Assembly: GCA_030834835.1 (NCBI GenBank)
Contig: JAUQXD010001403.1
Coordinates: forward strand, 1-6,531
From: Thermoflexales bacterium
GTDB lineage: Bacteria; Chloroflexota; Anaerolineae; Fen-1058
Direction: 5' to 3'
DNA: 6,531 nt
In this document: one piece after another, positions 1-5,966 of the stretch
How positions within the stretch are numbered: the first letter of the stretch is position 1
Layout: each line of letters starts with the position of its first letter
Notes under the pieces: generated by a model
Told to the model about the DNA's origin: nothing
Seen by the model: the letters and a program-made list of their open reading frames with translations, nothing else
Databases searched by the model: none
Program-made: the position numbers and the translations under genes

Positions 1-1
1 T

Positions 2-91
2 TGGGGCGGGGGCGGCGCAAAAGTCACACCGCTCTTGACAGCCGTTTCAACTGCGGCCAATCGCGGCCCATTCTCGATTACCGTCATCTGA
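2..91 (+). CDS. possible 3' end of an upstream gene (partial, unidentified)
   Basis: This reading frame is open from the window edge to a TGA at 89-91 and ends in a mixed small/hydrophobic stretch (…RGPFSITVI). The stop lies 11 bases before an intrinsic terminator that points the same way, which is the usual arrangement at a gene end. I do not recognise the family from about 29 residues. The opposite strand is also open here: an ATG at 87-85 could start a gene (MTVIENGPRLAAVE…) leaving the window to the left, but it has no Shine-Dalgarno sequence. The plus-strand reading is preferred only because of the terminator. Confidence 0.3.
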   Translation, partial: WGGGGAKVTPLLTAVSTAANRGPFSITVI

Positions 92-93
92 GG

Positions 94-99
94 TACAAT
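94..99 (+). promoter_or_regulatory. candidate -10 element upstream of the terminator hairpin and xdhC
   Basis: TACAAT at 94-99 matches the sigma-70 -10 consensus at five of six positions. No convincing -35 lies 16-18 bases upstream; the TTGACA at 35-40 is much too far away. If used, transcription would start near 105-106, inside the 5' arm of the hairpin. No space for another promoter exists between the hairpin and the xdhC start, so this is the best local candidate, although readthrough from upstream is equally possible. Confidence 0.25.
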
Positions 100-102
100 T
101 TT

Positions 103-139
103 AGCCTCGCTATCCCGACAAAGGATAGCGAGGCTTTTT
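103..139 (+). terminator. intrinsic terminator (13-bp stem, T5 tail)
   Basis: Bases 103-115 and 123-135 are perfectly complementary (13 bp, GC-rich), the loop is seven bases (116-122), and a run of five T follows at 135-139. This is a textbook Rho-independent terminator for plus-strand transcription; the minus-strand side has no comparable T tract. It most simply ends an upstream gene. Because it lies only 24 bases before the xdhC start codon, it may also work as an attenuator for xdhC. Confidence 0.8.
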
Positions 140-163
140 GATCTCTGCACTCAGGAGCGACCC

Positions 164-1207
164 ATGCGTGAAGTGACAGCGGACATCGATCGATGGTTGG
201 CCAATGATGAATCAGTCGCGCTGGCGACGGTGTTGCAAACGTGGGGCTCGTCGCCGCGGCAGGTGGGCGCGAAGCTGGCGCTGACGGCGCGCGGCGAAGT
301 CAGCGGCTCGGTCAGCGGCGGCTGCGTGGAAGGCGCGGTGATCGAGGCCGGCTTCGGCGTGATCAGGACGGGCAAGCCGCAATTGCTTCACTTCGGCGTG
401 GCGAATGATACCGCGTGGGAGGTGGGCCTGGCCTGCGGCGGCTCGATCGATGTTTTTGTGCAGCGGCTCGATCGAACGATCTATGAGGCCATCCGTCCAG
501 CACTGGGTGATGATCGATCAAGCGTGATCGTTACGGTTATCCGTGGCCCGATCGATCTTCTCGGCCGATCGATCCTCGTGCACGAGGCCGGTGACGTGAT
601 CGGCACGTTGGGCGCGGAGGTCGATCGGGCTGCAATTGAGGCCGCCCATGACGTGTTGTGTGCGGGACAGTCGCAGCGCAAAGCATTGTCCGATTCGATC
701 GAACTATTCTTCGATGTGATCGCGCCTGCGCCGGAAGTCATTGCGGTGGGCGGGGTACACATCGCCATTGCACTGACGCAGTTGGCAAAGGTCATGGGCT
801 ATCGCACCACGGTCGTCGATCCGCGCGGCGTGTTTGGCACAGACGCGCGCTTTCCCCACATCGATCGCTTGATTCAGGTGTGGCCGGACGAAGGGCTGGC
901 CCAGATCAAATTATCGTGCTTGAGTGCGGTCGCAGTATTGACGCATGATCCCAAGTTGGATGATCCTGCTTTGAAGATTGTTTTGCCCGGCGAAGCCTTC
1001 TACGTCGGCGCGTTGGGTAGCCCCGTGACTAATGCGCAGCGCCGCGAGCGATTGCTGGCGGCCGGCATGCGCGTGCAAGATCTCGATCGACTGTACAGCC
1101 CGATCGGGTTGGAGATTGGCAGCAAATCCCCGGAAGAGATCGCGCTGGCGATCATGGCGCAGATCGTTGCCTGCCGCAACCACGTGCTGGCCGCATCTAC
1201 CCACTGA
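164..1207 (+). CDS. xdhC: XdhC/CoxI-family molybdenum cofactor insertion protein
   Basis: The 347-residue product belongs to the XdhC/CoxI family. These cytoplasmic proteins bind molybdenum cofactor, promote its sulfuration and deliver it to xanthine dehydrogenase or CO-dehydrogenase-type hydroxylases. The N-terminal XdhC domain shows GSSPRQVGAK (28-37), GSVSGGCVE (48-56) with Cys54, and WEVGLACGG (85-93) with Cys91. The C-terminal Rossmann domain shows GGVHIA (196-201), VVDPR (217-221), LTHDPKLDDPAL (259-270), YVGALGS (280-286) and PIGLEIGSKSPEEIA (314-328). After YVGALGS the common SRRT is replaced by SPVT. Length is normal for two-domain family members. ATG 164 is chosen because AGGAG (153-157) lies six bases before it. 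No hydroxylase subunit is in the window, so the client enzyme must be encoded elsewhere, perhaps upstream. The gene is unusually rich in the palindrome CGATCG (ten copies). The family is certain; the choice between XdhC and CoxI/CoxF-type client is not. Confidence 0.93.
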   Translation: MREVTADIDRWLANDESVALATVLQTWGSSPRQVGAKLALTARGEVSGSVSGGCVEGAVIEAGFGVIRTGKPQLLHFGVANDTAWEVGLACGGSIDVFVQRLDRTIYEAIRPALGDDRSSVIVTVIRGPIDLLGRSILVHEAGDVIGTLGAEVDRAAIEAAHDVLCAGQSQRKALSDSIELFFDVIAPAPEVIAVGGVHIAIALTQLAKVMGYRTTVVDPRGVFGTDARFPHIDRLIQVWPDEGLAQIKLSCLSAVAVLTHDPKLDDPALKIVLPGEAFYVGALGSPVTNAQRRERLLAAGMRVQDLDRLYSPIGLEIGSKSPEEIALAIMAQIVACRNHVLAASTH

Positions 1208-1249
1208 GTGAATAGGTAGACTCACCGCGTTACGCCTGACGAATGTCAC

Positions 1250-1278
1250 TTGATGAGTAGGGTGCCAAACGTTATCCT
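1250..1278 (+). promoter_or_regulatory. candidate sigma-70-type promoter for the transport operon
   Basis: TTGATG (1250-1255) and TATCCT (1273-1278) are separated by 17 bases, each matching four of six consensus positions. They sit in the only sizeable gap (1208-1321) before the five-gene run. Predicted transcription start is near 1285, giving a leader of about 37 bases, too short for a molybdenum cofactor riboswitch. I see no strong hairpin or obvious ModE-like palindrome in the gap. This is pattern matching only. Confidence 0.4.
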
Positions 1279-1307
1279 GACTGAGCACAGCGTCACCCAA
1301 ACCAATC

Positions 1308-1319
1308 AGAGGAGAAGGA
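1308..1319 (+). promoter_or_regulatory. ribosome binding site deciding the start at 1322
   Basis: The purine-rich stretch AGAGGAGAAGGA lies immediately before ATG 1322. It favours 1322 over the in-frame TTG/ATG at 1250/1253, which would put 24 non-signal residues ahead of a perfect lipoprotein signal peptide. Confidence 0.8.
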
Positions 1320-1321
1320 AC

Positions 1322-2518
1322 ATGAAACACAGTGTCTGGCTTGTCATCGTATCGATCGGACTATTCGCGCTGGCCGCGTGCGCGCCAGCGGCGACGCCCA
1401 CCGCTACACCCGCCGCACCGACGACGGCTCCGGTTGCACAGCCAACCGCCGTGCCCCCGGCTGAGCCGACCAAAGCACCGGAGCCAACTGCCGCACCAGT
1501 GACGCCGGTCGCAGCCGGTGCGGCGATTACTCTCGTCGATGCGCTGGGCCGCGAAGTGACGTTCGAGAAAGCGCCGGAGCACATCGTGATCGCGGGCAAG
1601 GCTACGACGCTGGTCGCCGATGCGCTGTATCTGTTCCCCGAAGCCGCGTCGCGTATCACGGCCATCGAACTGCGCAGCCAATCGGCCAAGAAGTTTTTGG
1701 GCGTGGTCGATCCAGTGTTCGATCAAAAAACGATGTTGGAAGCCAATGCCGCCGCCGAACAGATCGCGCCGTTGAAGGCGGACGCGGTGGTGCTGAAGAG
1801 TTCGATGGCGGAGAAGCTGGGCGCGCCGTTGGAACAGTTGGGCATTAAGGTGGTGTACGTCGATCTGGAAACGCCGGAGACCTTTGCAAAAGACATCACC
1901 GCGCTGGGCCAGTTGTTTGGCAACCCCGATCGGGCGCAGGCCATTCTGAAGTTCTATCAAACGCGCGTCGATCAATACAGTGCCGCGACCAAAGATTTGA
2001 CGGCCGATCAGAAGCCGCGCGTGCTGCTGCTTCAATACTCCAAGCAGGGTGAAGAAGTGGCCTTCAACGTACCGCCCGCGACGTGGCTGCAAACGACGAT
2101 GGTGAAGTTGGTGGGCGGCGAGCCCGTCTGGACCGAGGCGTCCGAAAAGGGCGGCTGGACGGTCGTGAACTTCGAGCAGATCGCCGCGTGGGATGCCGAT
2201 CAGATTTACATCGTGTCGTATGCGGGTGACTCGGATGATCTCGCGGCGCAGCTCAAGACCGACGACAAGTGGGCAGCCCTGAAGGCCGCAAAGGCCGATC
2301 GGATTTACGGCTTTGCCGGTGACTTCTACAGTTGGGATCAACCTGATCCGCGTTGGGTGTTGGGCCTGTCGTGGCTGTTCACCAAAGTTCAGCCGGAACT
2401 CGCCAGCGGCGTGGATATTATGCAGGAACTCGATCAGTTCTACACCGAGTTGTACGGCTTAAAGGCCGAAGTGATCAAAGACAAGGTGACGCCGCTGCTC
2501 TATGGCAATGTCCCGTAA
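1322..2518 (+). CDS. class III ABC substrate-binding lipoprotein (FecB/BtuF-like), possibly molybdate/tungstate
   Basis: The product is a 398-residue extracytoplasmic binding protein for the FecCD-type transporter encoded next to it. Residues 1-20 form a lipoprotein signal: basic start, hydrophobic core, lipobox LAAC with Cys20 as the lipidated residue. Residues 21-68 are a Pro/Thr/Ala-rich tether that holds the binding domain off the membrane. From residue 69 (ITLVDALGREVTFEKAPEHI) the sequence follows the periplasmic_binding_2 pattern, with two lobes expected to be joined by a long helix. Near the end it has YSWDQPDPRWVLGLSWL, a segment shared by many binding proteins of this type. The gene overlaps the permease start by 17 bases. 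The class normally binds Fe-siderophores, haem or cobalamin, but H. influenzae MolA binds molybdate/tungstate. The neighbours here (XdhC, ModA, Mop) favour the oxyanion, which is inference. The ligand cannot be read from the sequence alone. Confidence 0.88.
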   Translation: MKHSVWLVIVSIGLFALAACAPAATPTATPAAPTTAPVAQPTAVPPAEPTKAPEPTAAPVTPVAAGAAITLVDALGREVTFEKAPEHIVIAGKATTLVADALYLFPEAASRITAIELRSQSAKKFLGVVDPVFDQKTMLEANAAAEQIAPLKADAVVLKSSMAEKLGAPLEQLGIKVVYVDLETPETFAKDITALGQLFGNPDRAQAILKFYQTRVDQYSAATKDLTADQKPRVLLLQYSKQGEEVAFNVPPATWLQTTMVKLVGGEPVWTEASEKGGWTVVNFEQIAAWDADQIYIVSYAGDSDDLAAQLKTDDKWAALKAAKADRIYGFAGDFYSWDQPDPRWVLGLSWLFTKVQPELASGVDIMQELDQFYTELYGLKAEVIKDKVTPLLYGNVP

Positions 2519-3530
2519 CGCGCCTGCTGCACCACGATTACGCCCGGCGTTGACGCGCCTGTTCGTGGCGTTGGGTCTGGGGCTGCTCGTCGTGGTGGTG
2601 CTGTCGATCTTCATCGGGCGGTATCCGGCTCCGTATTGGATGCCGCCCGAATTGTTGGGCCGCGACGAAATGGCGCAGCGACTGGTCTGGTCGCTGCGCC
2701 TGCCGCGTATTACCATTGCGCTGCTGCTGGGCATGTCGCTGTCGGCGGCGGGCAGCACCATGCAGATGATCTTCCGCAATCCGCTGGTGGAGCCGGGTTT
2801 TCTGGGCGTCACGCAGGGTGCGGCCTTCGGCGCGGCTGCCTCGATTCTGTGGCTGGGTTCGTCGCCGCTGTTGATCGAAGGCATGGCTACCGTGTTTGCG
2901 CTGCTGGGCTTGGCCCTCTCATATTATCTCGCGCGGCACATTCGTTTTGGCGGCTGGGTCATGCGGCTGGTGCTGGCCGGCATCGCGGTGTCGGCGTTGT
3001 TCTCGTCGGGCGTGGGCGTGCTGAAGTATCTGGCCGATCCGCTGACGCAGCTGCCCGAGATCACGTTCTGGCTGTTGGGCGGCTTGTGGGGTGTGACGTG
3101 GCGCGATGTGGCTTACACGCTCCCGATCGTCTTGCCCAGCCTCCTGGTTGTGTTCCTGATGCGCTGGCGCTTGAATCTTTTGTCGCTCAACGACGACACG
3201 GCTTTTTCATTAGGCACCGCGCCGGGCCGCGAACGCACCATTTTGTTGATCGCGGCGGTGGCGGCGACGGCGGCTATCACGTCGGTGGCGGGCATTGTGG
3301 GTTGGGTCGGCTTGATTGTCCCGCACATGGCCCGCCGCTTGTGCGGCGCGAACGCGCAGTATAATCTGCCCGCATCGATGTTGATCGGCGGCATCTTCGT
3401 CGTGATCTGCGACGATCTGGCGCGCACGTTACTGGCGGGCGAAATTCCACTGGGTATTCTCAGCGCCTTGATCGGCGCGGTGATCTTTATGATCTTGATG
3501 ATGCACACCACCATGAAAACGGCGCAATGA
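2502..3530 (+). CDS. FecCD/BtuC-family ABC transporter permease
   Basis: This 342-residue inner-membrane protein should dimerise to form the translocation channel for the binding protein encoded before it and the ATPase encoded after it. It is highly hydrophobic, and about ten membrane segments are expected for the family. Family signatures are visible in order: RLPR (66-69), MQMIFRNPLVEPGFLG (87-102), VLAGIAVSALFSS, FWLLGGLW, LSLNDDTAFSLG, GWVGLIVPHMARRLCG (ending at 282, the coupling region) and GEIPLG (313-318). The C-terminal GxPFF motif of many FecCD proteins is replaced by GAVIF (325-329). ATG 2502 overlaps the previous gene by 17 bases; ATG 2508 is an alternative. Neither has a strong Shine-Dalgarno sequence, so translational coupling is likely. 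Substrate is unknown from sequence. Iron-siderophore or cobalamin are the family defaults, and molybdate/tungstate (MolB-like) is suggested by context. Confidence 0.92.
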   Translation: MAMSRNAPAAPRLRPALTRLFVALGLGLLVVVVLSIFIGRYPAPYWMPPELLGRDEMAQRLVWSLRLPRITIALLLGMSLSAAGSTMQMIFRNPLVEPGFLGVTQGAAFGAAASILWLGSSPLLIEGMATVFALLGLALSYYLARHIRFGGWVMRLVLAGIAVSALFSSGVGVLKYLADPLTQLPEITFWLLGGLWGVTWRDVAYTLPIVLPSLLVVFLMRWRLNLLSLNDDTAFSLGTAPGRERTILLIAAVAATAAITSVAGIVGWVGLIVPHMARRLCGANAQYNLPASMLIGGIFVVICDDLARTLLAGEIPLGILSALIGAVIFMILMMHTTMKTAQ

Positions 3531-4318
3531 TGAGCGACTTGATCTCGCTGGTTGATCTGCGTTTCAGTTACGACGGCGATCACCGTTCGGTGATCAACGA
3601 TCTGTCGCTGGATATTCCGGCGGGCACGATCACGGCCATCCTCGGCCCCAACGGCGCGGGCAAGACGACGCTGCTGCACATCATGCTGGGCCTGTTGTCG
3701 CCGCGCGCGGGACAAGTGCAAATCGACGGGCGCGCGCTGACATCGTACACGCGCCGCGACCTCAGCCGGTTGATCGCACTGGTGCCGCAAGCCGAGCACA
3801 TTCCCTTTGACTTCTCCGTGCTGGAATATGTGTTGATGGGTCGCTCGCCCTACATGGGCATGCTGGACATGCCGGGCGAGGATGACTATCGCGTGGCCTT
3901 CGACGCGCTGAAAACGCTGGAATTAGAAGACCTCACGCATCGTCCCGTCACCGAACTCAGCGGCGGCGAGCGACAGATGGTGATGCTGGCGCGCACCCTG
4001 GCTCAGCAGTCACGCATTCTGCTGCTGGACGAACCGACTTCGCATCTTGATCTGGGCAACAAAGGTCGTCTGCTGCGCGTGCTGCGACAGTTAGCCGCGC
4101 GCGGCGTGACCGTGGTCTTCACCACGCACGATCCTGAAGCGGCGATCTCGGTGGCGCAGTATCTGATTCTGATGCGCGACGGCCGCACCTTAGCCAGCGG
4201 TCTGTTGAAAGACGTGCTTACCGTTGATCATTTAGTGGCCACTTATCACGTGCCCATTCGCCTCGTGCATGTCGATGATCGACCGGTGGTACTATTGGAT
4301 GATGCCGCATGGGATTGA
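3527..4318 (+). CDS. ABC transporter ATP-binding protein (FecE/BtuD/MolC-like)
   Basis: The 263-residue cytoplasmic ATPase energises the FecCD-type permease. All nucleotide-binding elements are intact: Walker A GPNGAGKTT (40-48), Q-loop Gln88 in ALVPQ, signature LSGGE (144-148), Walker B ILLLDEP (164-170) with Glu169, D-loop near LDL (174-176), and switch His201 in FTTHDPEAA. EYVLMGRSPYMG (100-111) after the Q-loop is typical of ATPases paired with FecCD permeases. Its ATG overlaps the permease stop (ATGA, four bases), and a second ATG follows at 3530. There is no clear Shine-Dalgarno sequence, which fits reinitiation by coupling. The gene ends inside the next gene with a ten-base overlap. 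Nothing suggests inactivation. Confidence 0.95.
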   Translation: MMSDLISLVDLRFSYDGDHRSVINDLSLDIPAGTITAILGPNGAGKTTLLHIMLGLLSPRAGQVQIDGRALTSYTRRDLSRLIALVPQAEHIPFDFSVLEYVLMGRSPYMGMLDMPGEDDYRVAFDALKTLELEDLTHRPVTELSGGERQMVMLARTLAQQSRILLLDEPTSHLDLGNKGRLLRVLRQLAARGVTVVFTTHDPEAAISVAQYLILMRDGRTLASGLLKDVLTVDHLVATYHVPIRLVHVDDRPVVLLDDAAWD

Positions 4319-4824
4319 TCATCGTGACCGGTGAACGGGGCGCGGGCAAAACGACCTTCTGCACCCGATTGATCGAACTGGCCCGCTCGGCCGGAAAATC
4401 GATCGGGGGCGTGTTGTCGCCGGCGGTGTTTGAACAGGGCGAAAAGATCGGCATCGACGTGATCGATTTGCATGCGAACGAGCGTCGGCGTTTAGCCGAT
4501 CGTTTCAATGCGCAGAATCTCGGCCCCAACACGCAGCGCTGGAGTTTCCACGCGGACAACGTCGCATGGGGTAACGCCGTGCTACAATCGGCTACACCCT
4601 GCGATGTGTTGATCGTCGACGAACTGGGCACGCTGGAATTCGATCGCGGCGAAGGCTGGCTGGCCGGGTTGGCCGCGCTCGATGCCGGGGACTATCGGTT
4701 GGGCGTGGTCGTCATCCGCCCGGAGTTGCTCGCTGTGGCGTTGTTACGCTGGCCGAACGCGCAGGTGATCGACATCGCAGATGTGGATCAGGCTCGCCGC
4801 CTTGCGGATCAATTGAGGCTGTGA
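4309..4824 (+). CDS. small P-loop nucleoside-triphosphatase (THEP1/MobB-like)
   Basis: The 171-residue protein has Walker A GERGAGKTT (8-16), a GGVLSPAVFEQGEKIGID segment (33-50) and a hydrophobic Walker B strand DVLIVDELGTLEF (99-111) with Asp104/Glu105. This layout fits the THEP1-type NTPase family (NTPase_1), soluble proteins of about 170-190 residues that hydrolyse nucleoside triphosphates in vitro and have no settled cellular role. It also resembles MobB, the GTP-binding partner in molybdenum cofactor maturation, in size and P-loop position. No membrane segment or signal is present. It overlaps the ATPase gene by ten bases and touches modA (TGATG), so it is made with the transporter. A role in molybdenum/tungsten handling is inferred from position only. 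Its start, ATG 4309, has no clear Shine-Dalgarno sequence, so translation probably depends on the upstream gene. Confidence 0.85.
   Translation: MGLIIVTGERGAGKTTFCTRLIELARSAGKSIGGVLSPAVFEQGEKIGIDVIDLHANERRRLADRFNAQNLGPNTQRWSFHADNVAWGNAVLQSATPCDVLIVDELGTLEFDRGEGWLAGLAALDAGDYRLGVVVIRPELLAVALLRWPNAQVIDIADVDQARRLADQLRL
4815..4818 (+). promoter_or_regulatory. ribosome binding site deciding the modA start at 4824
   Basis: GAGG at 4815-4818 is five bases from ATG 4824 but only two from the in-frame GTG 4821. ATG 4824 is therefore the likelier start, giving a TGATG one-base overlap with the preceding stop. Confidence 0.6.
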
Positions 4825-5615
4825 TGAAAGTGCGACTGTTGTTGATGGGTCTGGTGTTTGGCCTGTTGAGTGCGTGTGCGCCAACGGCGAAGCCGACTGC
4901 CGGTGCAAAGTTGACGGTGTTTGCGGCCGCCTCGCTGACGGACGCTTTCAACGAGATCGGTGAGCAGTTCAAGCAGCAGCATTCCGGCGTGACGCTGGAG
5001 TTCAACTTTGCCGGATCGCAGCAATTGTGCACGCAGTTGGAGCAGGGCGCAGTCGCCGATGTGTTTGCCTCGGCGAATACGAAAGAAATGAACACGGCGA
5101 TTCAATCGGATCTGGTGGTTAGCGGCACGCAAAAAACATTCGTCCGTAACCGATTAGCCGTCATCGTCCCGAAAGACAATCCGGGCGGCGTAGCGGATTT
5201 GAAAGACCTGAGCAAGCCGGGTTTGAAGATCGTGCTGGCGGCAGGCAATGTGCCGGTGGGCGGTTACTCGCTCAAATCCCTCGATAAGATGAACGCCGAT
5301 TTCGGCGCGACGTTTTCGCAAACGGTAATCGCCAACGTCGTGTCATATGAGGACAACGTAAAGCAGGTGGTCGCCAAGGTGCAGCTGGGCGAAGCGGACG
5401 CCGGCATCGTGTACACGTCGGATGTCACGCCGCAGGTGGCTGATAAGTTGATCACGCTGGACATTCCCGATCAATACAATGTGCTGGCGACATATCCCAT
5501 CGCCGTGTTGAAGGCCGCGCCCAACGCCGATCTGGCTCAGGTGTTTATGGCTTATGTGCTATCGACTGAGGGACAAGCGGTGTTGCAAAAGTGGGGCTTT
5601 ATTCCGGCGAAGTGA
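4824..5615 (+). CDS. modA: molybdate/tungstate-binding lipoprotein ModA
   Basis: The 263-residue lipoprotein captures molybdate (or tungstate) outside the cytoplasmic membrane. The signal peptide ends in lipobox LSAC with Cys18, followed by a short linker to about residue 28. The ModA fold shows every ligand segment: FAAASL (33-38, Ser37), AGSQQL (63-68, Ser65), GAVADVFASA (75-84), GNVPVGGYS (141-149), SYEDNVKQVVAKV (174-186, Val179) and EADAGIVYTSD (190-200, Tyr197). By analogy with E. coli ModA, Ser37, Ser65, Val143, Val179 and Tyr197 would contact the oxyanion. The protein ends with VFMAYVLSTEGQAVLQKWGF, a common ModA tail. It is last in the operon, and no modB or modC follows: the next feature is a terminator. 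It either serves a ModBC encoded elsewhere or passes substrate to the FecCD-type transporter of this operon. GTG 4821 would add only one residue. Confidence 0.94.
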   Translation: MKVRLLLMGLVFGLLSACAPTAKPTAGAKLTVFAAASLTDAFNEIGEQFKQQHSGVTLEFNFAGSQQLCTQLEQGAVADVFASANTKEMNTAIQSDLVVSGTQKTFVRNRLAVIVPKDNPGGVADLKDLSKPGLKIVLAAGNVPVGGYSLKSLDKMNADFGATFSQTVIANVVSYEDNVKQVVAKVQLGEADAGIVYTSDVTPQVADKLITLDIPDQYNVLATYPIAVLKAAPNADLAQVFMAYVLSTEGQAVLQKWGFIPAK

Positions 5616-5636
5616 CAGGTTCTGCGACTGGAAAAC

Positions 5637-5679
5637 AAAACTTCCGCTCGTGTTGGTGTAGACGCGAGCGGAAGTTTTT
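5637..5679. terminator. bidirectional intrinsic terminator between modA and mop
   Basis: Bases 5637-5650 and 5665-5678 are perfectly complementary (14 bp including the flanking A/T pairs). G-U and Watson-Crick pairs can extend the stem into the 14-base loop. TTTTT at 5675-5679 serves plus-strand transcripts from modA, and the A-rich run 5632-5640 gives a T-rich tail on the minus strand for mop. Placement between two convergent genes fits use in both directions. Confidence 0.88.
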
Positions 5680-5691
5680 GGGCGCAGCAGG

Positions 5692-5901
5692 TCAATCGGT
5701 GGCCAGCATGACGTTGGACGCTTTGACCACCGCGTAGACTTCTTTGCCTACGGCGAGGCCCAGATTTTCGGCCGAGGTCCTGGTGATGATCGAAACGACT
5801 TCAGCCCCGCCCGGCAGTTGCACCACCACTTCGGAATTGACCGCGCCGTGGGTGACGCTCTTGACGGTGCCTTTCAAGACATTGCGCGCACTGATCTTCA
5901 T
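5692..5901 (-). CDS. mop: molbindin, single TOBE-domain molybdate-binding protein
   Basis: The 69-residue product is a stand-alone molbindin (Mop), a cytoplasmic protein that binds molybdate or tungstate. Known family members assemble into hexamers with oxyanion sites between subunits and are thought to buffer or store the metal. Sequence hallmarks are MKISARN at the start (SARN, 4-7), KGTVKSVTHGAVNSEVVV (10-27), LPGG (29-32), SIIT (37-40) and KASNVMLATD at the end (60-69). Length is exactly typical. The start is supported by AGGAGG (5908-5913 on the opposite strand), six bases before the ATG. It is convergent with modA and divergent from the TrmO-like gene. It lacks any DNA-binding domain, so it is not ModE itself. 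Confidence 0.95.
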   Translation of the reverse strand: MKISARNVLKGTVKSVTHGAVNSEVVVQLPGGAEVVSIITRTSAENLGLAVGKEVYAVVKASNVMLATD

Positions 5902-5925
5902 GAGAAGCCTCCTAGTAGAATGGGA

Positions 5926-5934
5926 TGAGATAAT
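5926..5934 (+). promoter_or_regulatory. candidate extended -10 promoter of the TrmO-like gene
   Basis: TGAGATAAT fits the extended -10 pattern (TG-N then a TATAAT-like hexamer, five of six). A start near 5941 would leave a short leader carrying AGGAGG (5956-5961), five bases before ATG 5967. No clear -35 is seen, as is common for extended -10 promoters. Confidence 0.4.
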
Positions 5935-5941
5935 TGTAACA
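5933..5941 (-). promoter_or_regulatory. candidate extended -10 promoter of mop
   Basis: Read on the minus strand, 5941 to 5933 is TGTTACAAT, an extended -10 (TG-N-TACAAT). Transcription would begin near 5926, about 25 bases before the mop start codon. It overlaps the plus-strand candidate by two bases. No -35 is obvious. Confidence 0.4.
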
Positions 5942-5966
5942 TCTGTTCAGCGACGAGGAGGCTGCA

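Noticed and set aside
35..63. TTGACA at 35-40 as the -35 box of a promoter for xdhC
   Set aside because: The hexamer 17 bases downstream is CAATCG, a poor -10, and TACAAT at 94-99 is 53 bases away, far outside usable spacing.
85..87. Start codon of a divergent minus-strand gene running off the left edge
   Set aside because: The frame is open with a plausible composition and a TAAAAT (103-98) upstream, but there is no Shine-Dalgarno sequence, and the plus-oriented terminator fits a plus-strand gene end better. It stays possible.
1208..1321. Possible molybdenum cofactor riboswitch or ModE operator upstream of the transport operon
   Set aside because: Only four- to five-base complementarities were found, no extended palindrome is present, and the gap is too short for a full riboswitch after the candidate promoter.
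1361..2341. 326-codon open frame on the minus strand opposite the binding-protein gene
   Set aside because: It is rich in Arg, Gly, His and Gln with no recognisable domain, and lies wholly antisense to a gene with clear signal peptide and domain structure. High GC third positions create such shadow frames.
2636..3364. 242-codon plus-strand frame inside the permease gene
   Set aside because: It is an out-of-frame shadow rich in Gly, Arg, Ala and His; the overlapping frame has the full FecCD signature set.
3113..3799. 228-codon minus-strand frame spanning the permease/ATPase junction
   Set aside because: It is antisense to two certain genes, its composition is atypical, and no motif or ribosome site supports it.
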